DNA of 64,000 nucleotides from Polyodon spathula (lineage: Eukaryota; Chordata; Actinopteri; Acipenseriformes; Polyodontidae): NCBI RefSeq assembly GCF_017654505.1, contig NC_054538.1:66271678-66335677 (forward strand), in the 5' to 3' direction. Under the pieces are notes generated by a model. It ran no database searches and had not been told where the DNA came from. It saw nothing but the letters and a program-made list of their open reading frames with translations. The stretch's first letter is position 1, and every line of letters starts with the position of its first letter. The position numbers were made by a program, and so were the translations under genes. Shown piece by piece: positions 26,760 through 50,085 of this stretch.

Positions 26760-27720
26760 GTTTCAGTAAGCTATTCACTTTATTTGAAATATTTAACAGA
26801 AGTATTTCACATCAACATGTTTTCAGTCTGCCATTAACAACTGATTGACAATTCAACATACAACCTACACAAATCTATCAGTTCAACAAACCAGGATTAG
26901 CAGCTCCTTTACTTTTTTCTTCATGTTACAAAACCTTTGGCACCAATTCACATATTTGCATTACACTCATTTTAAATTAATTTAAGGTTTAAAGGTTTAT
27001 TAGTATTTTAAATATGTGAAACACACCTGTCCAACTCAGGTAAAGGTGTGAACAGCCAAAGTTGAACTGCATTAGTACTTGGGCAAGTTCAGTTTGAAAA
27101 TCAGGAAATAGGAGAAATCAGACACCAGCCATAAAACAATTGGCTAACCTCAAATTGGACGTATGAGAAGTTTTCACAAAAAAAAAGTGACAAATAAAGT
27201 ATAGTGCTTATTTACAAAAAACATACCTTAAGAAAGAAAGAAAAAAAAAAAAAAGACTATGCCCTTTAAGAATATATCTGGCATATGATGCATCTACAGC
27301 AACATTTGAGACATGTTTTACTGTTCATTAGGGCCAATTAAATACAATAATTTGCTGACTCATACATCCTTCCATTTCTACTAAAATATACCCTTATTTA
27401 TCAGCTACAGGGTAACATCTCCTCTGTTCATAACTTCATAAAAAAGCATCAAAATTAGTTTCCCAGATAAATAGACCCCAGCCCCAGAGTAGAACTGACC
27501 TTTCAAGAGCTAATTTCAAAATACCGTACTTTCCAACATTAAAAGAAGTGAATTTGTGTACCTTACACCCCCCCCCCCCCCCCCCATTAGCTGTACAGCA
27601 CCACATTGCGTTCAGGTGGGATGACAGCTTACAGTCAACCGCGGATGATTCTTGCTGTGAGGACACACACTGGAGATTCAAAAGAATGATACACAGTCCT
27701 CCAGCTGGCATTTCCTGTGT
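26760..27720 (-). other. Probable 3' UTR of the cytospin-like gene
   Basis: This stretch follows the TGA at 27723-27721 on the minus strand. An AATAAA signal on the minus strand lies at 26784-26779, with further AATAAA candidates closer to the stop. The most distal one would put cleavage near 26760. It includes a C18 run (27568-27585 on the plus strand) and no competing exon. The exact end is inferred. Confidence 0.5.
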
Positions 27721-39343
<11,623 letters not shown>

Positions 39344-41257
39344 TCTGCCTAAAAGTGACACCACAGGTCCCACTCCTTCGGGGGGGGGGGGGGGCTCCAG
39401 TCTCCACAGGACCCTTCCGAGTTTGTCTACATTAGCACGTGGCAGGAGCCCAACTCCAAACACTCAAAATAATTAACACAAGAACTGTGGTCCCAGGGCT
39501 GAAGAAACCTGAATAGAAACACAAAACAAAATAACATTAAAAATATGTCATGCAGCAGAAATATTAAGCCGATTTATTATTGGTATTAACAATTTAATGT
39601 ATAATTCTCTGTATTTCATGCTCCTTCCCACTGCTTTCCTGCATTACAAGGCAGAGAATGTTCTGTTTTTAATCACACAAGTAGAATCCTTTCCATCTAC
39701 AGAGACAACACTCTGCAGACAACTTAGCTTATCAAATCCAGACAGGGTGGCAGCTGACATGGTTTGAGGTTTATTACTTTAAAAAACAAGTAAAATGATC
39801 ACAGAGAGATTTGCATTGCTGTCACTCTTTATACAACAGGACTGTCTGTAGGCGGATGTGATGAATACTAAAAGATAGCGCCTTGAAACGTGATTGGGTG
39901 TCAAGAGCTGCACCCAGAGGGCTGAACACAAGTCTCAAATCCTAATGTGTCAGGAAAGCTTACTGAAGAACCTCCAATCTTTGCAGTAAATCTTTTGGTG
40001 CCGTTTCACTACATTCTTCTAAAGTTTACCTTTCTGTGTAGTCTACAGCTTGTTCATATTCCTTCGTCAGAGCCTGTTTATTATTACATTACTAATAGTT
40101 GCAGCAGGTGAAACTTAATCCAGGTTCACACAATCCTTATTTGCAAGTGAAACACGCATCAGGGAGAATGGCTCTTTGTGACCAGTGGCACAGAAGGGTG
40201 GGCATCCTGAGTAGCCACTCTCCAGGTTCAGGTAGCACCCAGGTGCGTAACAAAGCAACCTGTGTGTAAGGCCCGGCTTTGGAAACTAAATTAAGAAATC
40301 AATTCACTTAGACAAACATTTAAACAAGAAGTCTGTCAATGTTTATGTGATCTTTCTGGTAATGTAAATTTGACATACAGACAGATGCCTAATTTAATTA
40401 GTGCTTCAACAGATATATGCAAAAACATTCCTCCAGACTCATACTCTGGAAGTCACTGGCGAAAATAAGACCGTCTTTGCACAGCAGTTAGATCAAGGTT
40501 CTACTATGAACAAGCCTGTCCTTCGAATCCTTGAAAACTTGTGCTACAGAATGTCCTTTTCAAGTTGTATCATAGACATTTAAAACATACAGATAGACTA
40601 TCAAAAGAACAGACAGCATACATTTTACCCCAAAATAAAGAAGGTATTTATCACAACAGGACAAAGAAAGCACTGTATTTGTATTTTATCTGGTGATTAA
40701 ATGTTCCTAATTAAACTGATTGGTACTGCCTGCAGTCCAGAGTCATCAGAAATTAATAGGTGCGGTGAAGATCTTACGTTCATGCATTATTGGCAGTACA
40801 CATTAAACTTGACCTAAGCAACACTGGATTATTAACATGGGTGTGTATAATTTGCATATCAGCTCTTCCTCGTGTGTACCTGTGTCCGGAGGCATCGCAT
40901 ATAATTACATCTATACATATATTAAATGTATCCTATGGTCGTTTAAAATGACGAAACAAAAACGCTACTTTCTGCACCTTGTAGCTAAAGTATTAAATTA
41001 TTCCAACTTCATAAAAGGTAAAAACAAACACACCACTCTGACAGCGTCTTTCAAACAAGGTTAAACGTTGTTTATTATTAACAAAGAACGCGACTGCAGC
41101 TTGAGCTCCAGAGAACCGATAACCAACAGCACTATTAGAAATTCCCATATGTATTTTCCATCTCCAAAGCAAGCACCGACCTCATAAGGTATTCTGTACC
41201 TGTCGTGTTCTGCGCAAAATTGAGTTGGCTTGTGCTTCACCCATCCAGCTCGCTTAC

Positions 41258-41470
41258 CCTTTCCAGTTCCATCTTTGGAAACGGTCCTGTGATCTGGATG
41301 TCTCTAGGAAGGGCGTTTCTCTGAATTCCGTAGACAATCTGTAAACACACAGCTAAGGAATTAAGGAAATCGAGCCTGACCAGCTGCACTTCATCTTAAT
41401 CACGCCGCCGTAGTCATTGCATTCACCAGGTCCGCAAGGGTGGTCACGTGTTAATTGGGCTGGCGCCTGG
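41258..41470 (-). promoter_or_regulatory. Candidate first exon and promoter of the cytospin-like gene
   Basis: On the minus strand, GATGGAACTGGAAAGG is followed by a GTAAGC donor at 41257, which could end a non-coding first exon. Just upstream (41400-41470) the DNA turns GC- and CpG-richer, with a CACGTG E-box at 41445-41450. No TATA box was identified. This is placement by context and splice signal only. Confidence 0.35.
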
Positions 41471-43456
41471 AGGCAGACTGTCAGAAAAAAAGAAATTCCG
41501 TCATAAATACCAAGAGTGTGAAACAATTTCACTCTTGCCAAATAAAACGAGACAACTTCCCATTAAAATGTGAATTTACAGCTTCATCTAGAAAATCTAG
41601 GCAAGTACACGAGGCAATATGAACAAGGGAACACACTTGGCTTGAATTATGATATAATGTAAAAAGTTTGCTTTTTCTTTGTCAGTTTATATATGTTTCT
41701 GTCAATTGGGTATGCTCCCTGGGGTGTCTGATTAAACTTGTGCAATTCACTGGTGTGCTCTAATGGTGAACAGGCAGAGCTCCGAGTGGTGATTATCCAA
41801 GAGGTGTTTATTGTTGACTGTCACAAAACCATCTGCAAAAATATTGGTACATCTGTCCTGTTTGTTTCCAGCCAGTCCTTTTAACATTGCACACTTTCTA
41901 CAGAAATATCCCACTGCACCTGGAATGTTTACTAACCTCATGAATCACATAAGGTGTACCGTGTGTCGAAAAACAAATACACACAGACAAACACCCATGC
42001 AGGGAGGAAAGGTCACAACTTTGTCACCACTATCGACTCACACATGTTGATCAATTTATCTCAGAGGAGTTTTTATTTTCTTGAGATCTGACTTGGCTTG
42101 TACTGTGTTGAATGTAGTTGTTTCTTTAAACTGGTCACACAGGTTTAATCAAACACCACCTTGAACACCAGTAATTACTTTTGTTTAAAAGCTTCCTCTA
42201 TTTGTTGAACAGTGGAGTACTTACATAGGGGGTTCATTGTTAAAGGAAGAATTAGCAGATCTTAATTCTAAATATACTTTTAATTCAAACTATGGTGAAG
42301 GCCACTGAGGGTAGCAACTAGTTATCTACTGTGAATTAATATGTTGTATTATATACAGGATATTACAGAGTATTATGCAGAATAAGGTATGCCATATAAA
42401 ATAGGCTGGCATTTTACACAGTAATGTCTAATCTTTTCAGGAACCTTCATTTTTGTTGGTTAACTCCATTCTTACCATAGTCATGAAACTTTATCTGTCA
42501 TGTCCTATTTAAGTATGAGCTGTTCTGTTTCTGGTCTACAGGTTGTCACTTCAGGAATTATCATTATCATCTTTTTACCGCTGATCCCTTCAACTTGGTT
42601 GTTTTTGTATATGTAAATGTTCTGGATAGTTCTGATTGAGATGAGCATTCACTGTTTTGGCCAGTCTTGATAAAGGTTTTTAAGTAGTTAATGGTCTGAA
42701 CCTCCGAGGATTTATATACAAACCTTTAATTCCTTATAGGGTCCTTTTAATAACATCACTAAATTCAACACAAATACTGTAACAAGTCTGAGCAAGCACT
42801 GAAAATGGTCAACAAGATGTGATGGTTTGGAAGTGGTGGTCTGTGTGCATTAGAAAGACTCAGGTGCAGGATCAAGGGCAATTAATACACAGTGCAGTTC
42901 CAGTGAGATATGCTAACTGGCTTTAGGATTTAGCATTAGACATGTATACACATAACTTGGTTTGCCAGATAGTTGCTAACTCTGCATACTTACAGTATGA
43001 TTAGGGTTACCAGACATACCAGGAAAACTGTGATTGTCTCAGTTTTCAGCCTTAGTTTTTTGTCCCGGTCGGAAACAGTAAAATTGTTAATTGAATAGTT
43101 TCAGTTTTGCTACAGTATTCATATATTTTTTAAAGTACTAAACTGTAGCAGTGTTAACAGCAGAGTAATGTATTATATTGTTTTAGTGCCATTCAGAAAT
43201 AAAATATTTGTTTAATAATTCATATTTTGGTTAACTTCTTGGACCATGTCTTTTATTTTTTAGTATCTTGGTAGTGCCACCAGCCATCTGTGAGTTGATT
43301 AACACACCCATTTTTATAACTGATTATATATATATATATATATATATATCAATATATAATATATAATATATATCTATTTTTGATTTACAAAGGACTAAAA
43401 AAAAAAAAGATCCACCGATCCTGCAAACCTTTTGGGCATAGCTGTGTGTGTGTATA
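41471..43456. other. Intergenic DNA
   Basis: No gene was seen. An (AT)n microsatellite sits at about 43323-43350. A segment at 43010-43075 (GGTTACCAGACATACCAGGA, then TTTGTCCCGGTCGG) looks like the edge of a diverged interspersed repeat. The rest is AT-rich and featureless. Confidence 0.4.
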
Positions 43457-43850
43457 TACTGGCAATCAAAATTACGGGGACACCTGTAACATAAACTATT
43501 GATTTATATGAAAACTTATTAACCTTCTCAAAAGAAAATGCAAAAGAGGATATGTTTTGCTGGCATTTTACTGCAAACTTTGCACATCAAAATACCCCCC
43601 CACCCCTGTTAGCAATCACACCAGCACATACTCTAGGCATTCTGTCACACAACTTTAGCAGTGTATAACCATCTCTTTGTGTCCATGCATTTAATCATCA
43701 CCCAGAGCATATTTATACTGGTTGCACACTTTATTTTCACTCTCCTGTCATGCTCATCCCATAATATTTCAATGGGGTTAAGGCCTGGCTACTGGGAAGG
43801 CCAGCAAATCACTTTCAAAACCTGCTGTCCAGAACACACTTCTGTCTTCT
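43457..43850 (-). mobile_element. Truncated Tc1-like element (transposase C-terminus)
   Basis: The left terminus is TA-adjacent and reads ACTGGCAATCAAAATTACGG. On the minus strand at about 43790-43755 the text corresponds to PGLNPIEILWDEH, the block around the catalytic glutamate of Tc1 transposases. The other terminus and the N-terminal half are absent. This is a fourth distinct Tc1 family in the window. Confidence 0.7.
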
Positions 43851-44049
43851 CCATTGTTCTTTTGACCAATGTTTATGGTTTAATGCCCATCCCATGCCTA
43901 AGTATGACCTGCCACAGGACTCCCCTGGGTCCTAAACCCTGCTAAGATCAGATGGGGATTGCACTAATCACACACCGGCCATGAATTTTGTAGACATTAA
44001 AGGTTTGCTGACATAAGGGGGTTTAACAGTTGAGTACAGAGAGAAAATC

Positions 44050-44125
44050 TGTCCCTGGAGATGGCCGGGAGAAGGGTCCAAAATACGGGAGACTCCCGGT
44101 GAATACGGGAGAGTTGACAGGTCTG
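44050..44125. repeat. Segment of a 'CGGGAG' interspersed repeat
   Basis: The text ATGGCCGGGAGAAGGGTCC, ATACGGGAGACTCCCGGTGA and ATACGGGAGAGTTGACAGG has the short internal palindromes (GGGAGACTCCC) of a DNA-transposon end. No partner end was located, so its extent is unknown. Confidence 0.4.
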
Positions 44126-44757
44126 ATGTTATTTTGACAAACGGTATATACAGTGTTGTGCTACCTGAAGTCGCTGGAAACCGGGACCCCTGCAACATGG
44201 AAACCGATATGTCAAGAACAGTTTGGAATTATGTACCGCAGGGGTGTAGTGCTGGGGGGTCGCTGGACAGCGCTGCTCCCCCACTTCTGATGGGCAGGGA
44301 GATCATTTCCATACTTCACGTGTAGAATATTGAACTGTTTTGCTCCTATTAATATATGGAGATATACATGTGTATAACCCATACAAATAAGCAAAGAATA
44401 CAATAACCATAAGAAACCCTTGAGAGATAAATAACGAAAAAAAAAGTCCGAATATAGCATGCCTGGGGTTGAACAACAGGTGTGAATAATGTAGAGGTGA
44501 CGGGAACCTGTATTAAATGTGTGCTGAGGTGTCAGCGTTTTACAACTAGATGTAATAATTGGAACCGTTTTAATGTTTAGACCCATATATGAAATAATGT
44601 AGATACAATAAATTAAACATGCATTTAAAAGATAAAACTCAATTGCAACAAACAAATAAAGGGTGTGGCCTTACACATCTTTTTTTTTTTTTTTTGCAAA
44701 CGGATGCTTTCTGTTTCAAAACCTGTCTCATTAGCTCTAGCTGCAATCATACTATCA

Positions 44758-45978
44758 TACTATGGAGCGCCATTTGTGTCAGAAGTATCCGGCCGTTAGT
44801 CTGTCAATTCGTGAATTTGTCAATTTGTCCAGCAATTCGTCCATAAATGTGTCAATTCATACAGTAATTCGTAAACGTATTTGTTAATTCATCTAATAAT
44901 TAATTACTTAATTTGTCAATTCGTTAATATGAAAGGCTGTACGGACCTGCAAATTTCCAATCAACCTGACAAAATTCCAACTGTCAATCTCGCACTGTGC
45001 CGAAAACACTGCAACTTTTCTAGCCAATGGAAGCCCACACTAATATTTGAATCAATGAAAATCCAGCGTCACTTAAAACTGCTTCAGCCTTTAATATTTA
45101 GAAGGGAGTTTCAAAAGACATTCTATTTAACAAGATACTCGATTCCGCCAGTTTTCAACGGAGACCTCCGTCATGGTAAAAAAAAAAAAAAAAAAATGCC
45201 GGTAGTTTGTTCATTGTACTATATTGCTGTGTCTTGATAATATTTTATGTTATGTATTTCTAAAGTAACCGGTGTTACCGGACTGTAAAATGATTTAATC
45301 AATACGCTTATTTAAAGAGATGTTTCTGCTAACGGGACAGTGCTCAGAAAATAGCATTTTTCATAATAACTACGTATTGTCATAATTTGCTAATATTGCA
45401 GTTTTCCTCAAAAGGCCTTGGCAAATGTGAAATCTACTTCAAAAGTTTTATGTTTTTTTTTTTTTTAACATGGCAAAAACCAGCAACATTTCGTACGCCT
45501 GCATTTACTCTCCATAGAATTGTATTGCCTATATACTCTCTATATACCACAATGCTTTGCGCGCAGTGGGACTGAAGTCTCCGTTGAAAACTGGCGGAAT
45601 CGACTATCTTATTAAATAAAATGTCTTTTGAAACGCCCTTCTAAATATTAAAGGCTGAAGCCGTTTTAAGTGACGCTGGATTTTCATTGATTCAAATATT
45701 AGTGTGGGCTTCCATTGGCTAGAAAAGTTGCAGTGTTTTCGGGACAGTGCGAGATTGACAGTTGGAAGTTTGTCAGGTTGATTGAAAATTTGCAGGTCCG
45801 TACAGCCTTTCGTATTAATTGACACATTAATTAATTTATTATTAGATGGATTAACAAATACGTTTACTAATTACTGTATGAACTGACAAATTTATGGACG
45901 AATTGCTTGACAAATTGATGAATTAACAAACAAATTGACAAACGGCTGGCTAGTTTTGGCAGAAATGGCGCTCATAGT
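44758..45978. mobile_element. Foldback element with ~420-bp terminal inverted repeats
   Basis: The left end reads CTATGGAGCGCCATTTGTG and the right end, reverse-complemented, reads CTATGAGCGCCATTTCTGCC. The arms (44758-45175 and 45555-45978) match over nearly their whole length. Shared blocks include GGCTGTACGGACCTGCAAAT, CAATGGAAGCCCACACTAAT and GATTCCGCCAGTTTTCAACG. The outer part of each arm is made of degenerate GTCAATTCGT-like units in tandem. The 380-bp centre holds an A18 run and no coding signature. The ORFs inside the arms are mirror images of each other and are not genes. Confidence 0.92.
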
Positions 45979-45981
45979 AAT

Positions 45982-46760
45982 CAGTGTTGCCAACTTAGAG
46001 CTTTTGTCGCTAGACGGGTTTCCCTAGCGACAAAACATTGTCAAAGCGACTAGCGACTTTAACTGCCGACAAAGGATTTTCAGAGAAAGAAGTCGCCGTA
46101 TTGCATCATCGCAACACGAGTCACACGCAGCTCAATCCACCACGCTTCTCCAGTCTCAAGGCAGCGGCGGCGCTCTTCACGCAGTGCAGATTTCTGTTCT
46201 GCACAGATCAGCACACTTCTGAACACAATCTTAGAGATGCGCGTTCTTTGCGTACTGCTGCGTGACGTCATTCAACTTCTCCCGCAGAAATGTGTGCAGA
46301 TCCTGCACAGCGCAGCTTTGAGACATTGCTGCGCAGCTGGTTGCGGCTGTGAACCAAAGAAATCACGAGTGACCTGCTAATTGTAATGCAAGTAACTACG
46401 ACAACTACTGCCCCTTTGTTAGTGGAAGCGAACGACATCAATTGTTTAAACAAACGATGTAGTAAATCAGTGATAAGTGATGAATAATGTTACAATAAAA
46501 TCAATGGCACCAGACTAACTATAGGTAGATAACCCAGACAGATATACATAGGACGATTCAAAATGATCAGCCATCATTAATATATTTAATATTGTTTGGT
46601 ATTTACTCCGGTTAAGCGATTCCCAGAGGAGTGGTAAATTAAGTGCCGTCATTTCTGACGACTTCAGAATGTCTACATAGCGACATCTAACGACTTTGTC
46701 TGGTTTCTCTACTCTAGCGACTTCCTGCTTTGTGGGGCTGGGGATAGTGAGACGAGCTGA
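45982..46760 (+). repeat. 'TGTTGCCAACTTAG' repeat with terminal hairpin and CpG-rich core
   Basis: It starts next to the right end of the foldback element. A perfect 12-bp hairpin, TTTTGTCGCTAG (46002-46013) and CTAGCGACAAAA (46024-46035), opens it. A second GCGACTT-rich block lies at 46660-46735. Between them is a CpG-rich stretch (about 46080-46340) with a CRE-type TGACGTCA at 46263-46270. A diverged relative lies at 18495-18650, so this is a repeat family. No transposase frame was found. Confidence 0.6.
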
Positions 46761-47948
46761 TTGTGAACCAAACCATTCTATATTCGATATAAGCTCTTCC
46801 CCCACCCCCACCCCACCCCCACAATTCGTATTATTATTATTATTATATTTATATGTTATTAATAATACGCCGCAAAATTAGCACACATAATATATATGTG
46901 ACTGGATACACTTTTATGCTATCAGTACAGTGGAAATATAATCTCATACCCCATTGTAGGTGTAGTTGCTTTACAATAATATCTCAATACCTCATTGTCT
47001 GAATTTGTAATCAACTGGTGTACTTGTTAGCCCTAAATACCGTAGCTACTAGAAATAAACCGAGGGGGTGGGAATAGCGACCCGTCACTTCTAGCGCTAC
47101 ACTACTGTATGTACCCTATATCATTAAAAACAAACGCTATTGATACAACGATACAGAATTTGAAACATTTTAAGATGGAAGTAAAAAAGAATCTTACGAA
47201 AACTTAAAAATGAGGCATGCTAATTATTGAAATAAAATTACCATTTGGTGTTCAATAATGACTGTATTTAATAACAAACGACCTCACAGTGTAACAACTT
47301 CTGTCCAAAAAAGACGTGCAAATATTCACACTCCCACCACAGTTAGGCAGACGTCACTGATGAGAGTCGGCGAGCCACGAAGGACCCATGCGACTGAAGC
47401 GCTGGAAATCCTAAAAGAGAGTGAACTGGGAAAGTATTGGGAGAGGTTATATTCCTGGGATCGTAAAGTTTCGTATTAAATATTTAGGATACTCCACTCC
47501 GTAACCCGGATAACATGTTAAACACCAAGAACCCACTGGGCGAAAAAGCGAGCGAGTGATGGGGAGAGGAACACCTGTGATGTGGTTATCAGTCGCCGAG
47601 CACTGAGAGATTGTGTACCAACATATCTCTGTAATTTGTGCGAATCGAAAGTGCAACTGTACTTGTGTATCAGTTAGGTCTGCGGGTTTGAGTTCACTCC
47701 TCTGCGTCCGTTTTATTTAGTCTACTGTTCCTGGTACCAAACCCAGGCGAAGCAGATCTGCCACAGACGAGACGAGTACCTGAAAGCGGGATGATAATAG
47801 ATAACCTGACTATAGGGCATAGGATTTAATTTCCCGTACACAGGTATTATTGTAATTTTTGTTTTTTGGTTATACATTGAAAAATAAATAAGTAAGTAGT
47901 TATATCCACTTGTGTGTGTATGTATGTGTGTGTATATCTATCTATATA
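46761..47948. other. Intergenic DNA, possible upstream region of CMTR1
   Basis: A CCCCACCCC-type patch (46799-46821) and moderately CpG-rich DNA at 47340-47790 are the only departures from AT-rich background. The latter could hold a non-coding first exon or promoter of CMTR1, but no donor or initiator could be assigned with confidence. A short ORF at 47258-47479 has no recognisable domain. Confidence 0.35.
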
Positions 47949-49544
47949 CAGTGCCTTGCAAAAGTATTCAGACCCCTGACCAATTCTCTCATATTACTGA
48001 ATTACAAATGATACATTGAAATTTCGTTCTGTTCGATATTTTTTTTTTTTTTAAACACTTAAACTCAAAATCAATTATTGTAAGGTGACATTGGTTTTAT
48101 GTTGGGAAATATTTTTAAGAAAGATAAAAAACTGAAATATCTTGCTTGCATAAGTATTCAACCCCCAAACAGTAATATTTGGTAGAGCCACCTTTCGCTG
48201 CAATAACAGCTTTAAGTCTTTTGGGGTAAGTATGTACCAGCTTTGGACACAGTGTCGGAGTGATTTTGGCCCGTTCTTGGCAGATTTGCTCCAGGTTGTT
48301 CAGATTGGTTGGACAATGCTTGTGGACCACAATTTTCAAATAGTGCCACAGATTCTCACTGGGATTGAGATCAGGACTTTGACTGGGCCACTGTAGGACA
48401 TTCACCTTTTTGTTCTTGAGCCACTCCAGTGTTGTTTTGGCCTTGTGCTTGGGATCATTGTCCTGCTGAAAGGTGAATTTCTTTCCAAGCATCAGTTTTT
48501 TAGCAGACTGAAGCAGATTCTCTTGCAGTATTTTCCTGTATTTTGCTCCATCCATTCTTCCTTCAATTGTGTCAAGATGCCCAGTCCGTGCTGATGAGAA
48601 GCATCCCCATAGCATGATGCTGCCACCACTTTACTTCACTGTAGGGATGGTGTGTCTTGAGGCATGGGCAGTGTTAGGTTTGCTGCACACATAGCGCTTT
48701 GAGTTTTGGCCAAAAAGCTCTATCTTGGTCTCATCTGACCACAAAACCTTTTCTCACATCGCAGCTGGGTCACTCTCATGCTTTCTGGCAAACTCCAGAC
48801 GTGCTTTTTGAGTAATGGCTTCTTTCTTGCCACCCTACCATGCAGGCCAGTGTTATGCAGAGCTCTTGATATGGTTGACTGTTTCACCATTACTCAACTC
48901 CCAGCCACTGAACTCTGTAGCTCCTTCAAAGTGATTGTTGGCCTCTCTGTGGCTTCTCTCACAAGTCTCCTTCTTGTTTGAGCACTGAGTTTTGAGGGAC
49001 GGCGTTTTCTTGGCAGTGCCTGGGTGGTGTGATGCAGCTTCCACTTCCTGATTATTGATCCAACTGTGCTCACTGGAATATCCAAACACTTGGATATTAT
49101 TTTGTACCCTTTCCCTAATCTATGCATTTGTATTACTTTATCTCTAACTTCTGTAGCATGCTCTTTGGTCTTCAGATTCACAGCCTTACCAATGATCCTT
49201 CAACAGTGGGGTTTTTATCCAGAAAATGTGACAGGAACTTTAACGGTTCACAGGTGGAGGCCAATTGTAAGGTAATTGTGACCTCGTTAGGGCAGTTTCT
49301 TTCATCGGTGCAAACTGGGAGCTTCCATAGCACAGGGGTTGAGTACTTATGCAAGCAAGATATTTCAGTTTTTTTTATTTTTCTTAAAAATATTTCCCAA
49401 CATAAAACCAATGTCACCTTACAATAATTGATTCTGAGTTTCAATGTTTAAAAATAAAATATCAAACAGAACGAAATTTCAATGTACCATTTGTAATTCG
49501 GTAATATGAGAGAATTGGTCAGGGGTCTGAATACTTTTGCAAGG

Positions 49545-49548
<4 letters not shown>
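47949..49548 (-). mobile_element. Tc1/mariner transposon, complete ends, decayed coding
   Basis: It starts CAGTGCCTTGCAAAAGTATT after TA and ends TACTTTTGCAAGGCACT at the start of an (AT)n tract. The terminal G of CACTG has been lost and the TA target has expanded into a microsatellite. The inverted repeats are about 215 bp (to about 48165 and from about 49335) and highly similar. Sequence and terminus differ from the 1285-2935 element, so it is a separate subfamily. Confidence 0.95.
48115..49181 (-). pseudogene. Tc1 transposase with frameshift and nonsense mutations
   Basis: The N-terminal part (from 49181) carries the helix-turn-helix text TEVRDKVIQMHRLGKGYK and RKRRPSKLSAQTRR. It loses frame after LKELQSSVAG near 48900. 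A TAA replaces the histidine of the usual VKHGGGSIMLWG segment near 48632. The C-terminal part is intact for over 160 codons, with the second catalytic D in FQQDNDPKH and the E in NPSENLWHYLK. It then reads through its normal stop into the inverted repeat. The first catalytic D region (LWSDETKIELFG) survives in another frame. Confidence 0.92.

Positions 49549-49601
<53 letters not shown>
49549..49601. repeat. (AT)n microsatellite at transposon edge
   Basis: About 53 bp of AT repeat starting directly at the Tc1 end, probably expanded from the duplicated TA target. Confidence 0.93.
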
Positions 49602-49609
<8 letters not shown>

Positions 49610-50085
49610 ACAAAGAATGCTGTCACATGAATGCACTAGCATGAAATTATTTTAATTGCAATGTATAATGTTGTTTTAAAATTTAAAAAACAGATATGTA
49701 ACATAAGTAGAAAACTTTGAACACCCATACTGTAGTTTGTTCAACTGTCTCTTACCCTTAATTGGACAGAGCTTCTCTTTCACAGCCCTTATCAACTTTT
49801 TATTATAAATAATTAATAACTTTCTAGTAACATGACCTATGTGTAGTGCCAACTCAGTACTTTATTAAAATGTAAAGTGCTACTGTGTTTGGTAATTTGT
49901 AGGTCTGATTGTCCCCTTCATATTGCATTTAAAATGAATGCACTGTAACTATACTCAGGCCACCCTAATTAGAGACCATCCTAATTTTATTGATTAATAA
50001 ACTGGAAAGAAATCTTTAGCATTTGTTGTTAGTGAATATACTCAGTTTTATTAACTAGGCAGTGTCTGTGTTGGCATTAAGAACA
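49602..50085. other. Sequence immediately upstream of the CMTR1 start
   Basis: AT-rich, with no TATA box or CpG island next to the ATG. Human CMTR1 has a non-coding first exon, as I recall, and the AG at 50057-50058 or 50061-50062 could be an acceptor feeding the coding exon. The 5' UTR exon itself was not located. Confidence 0.4.

Noticed and set aside
44881..45825. Two ORFs with nearly identical text (GCTDLQI...QPDK) on opposite strands, resembling a duplicated small gene
   Set aside because: They are the mirrored arms of the foldback element; no start context and no known domain.
47258..47479. 73-codon ORF as a possible first coding exon upstream of CMTR1
   Set aside because: The CMTR1 start at 50086 matches the known N-terminus, and this ORF ends in a stop with no donor in phase.
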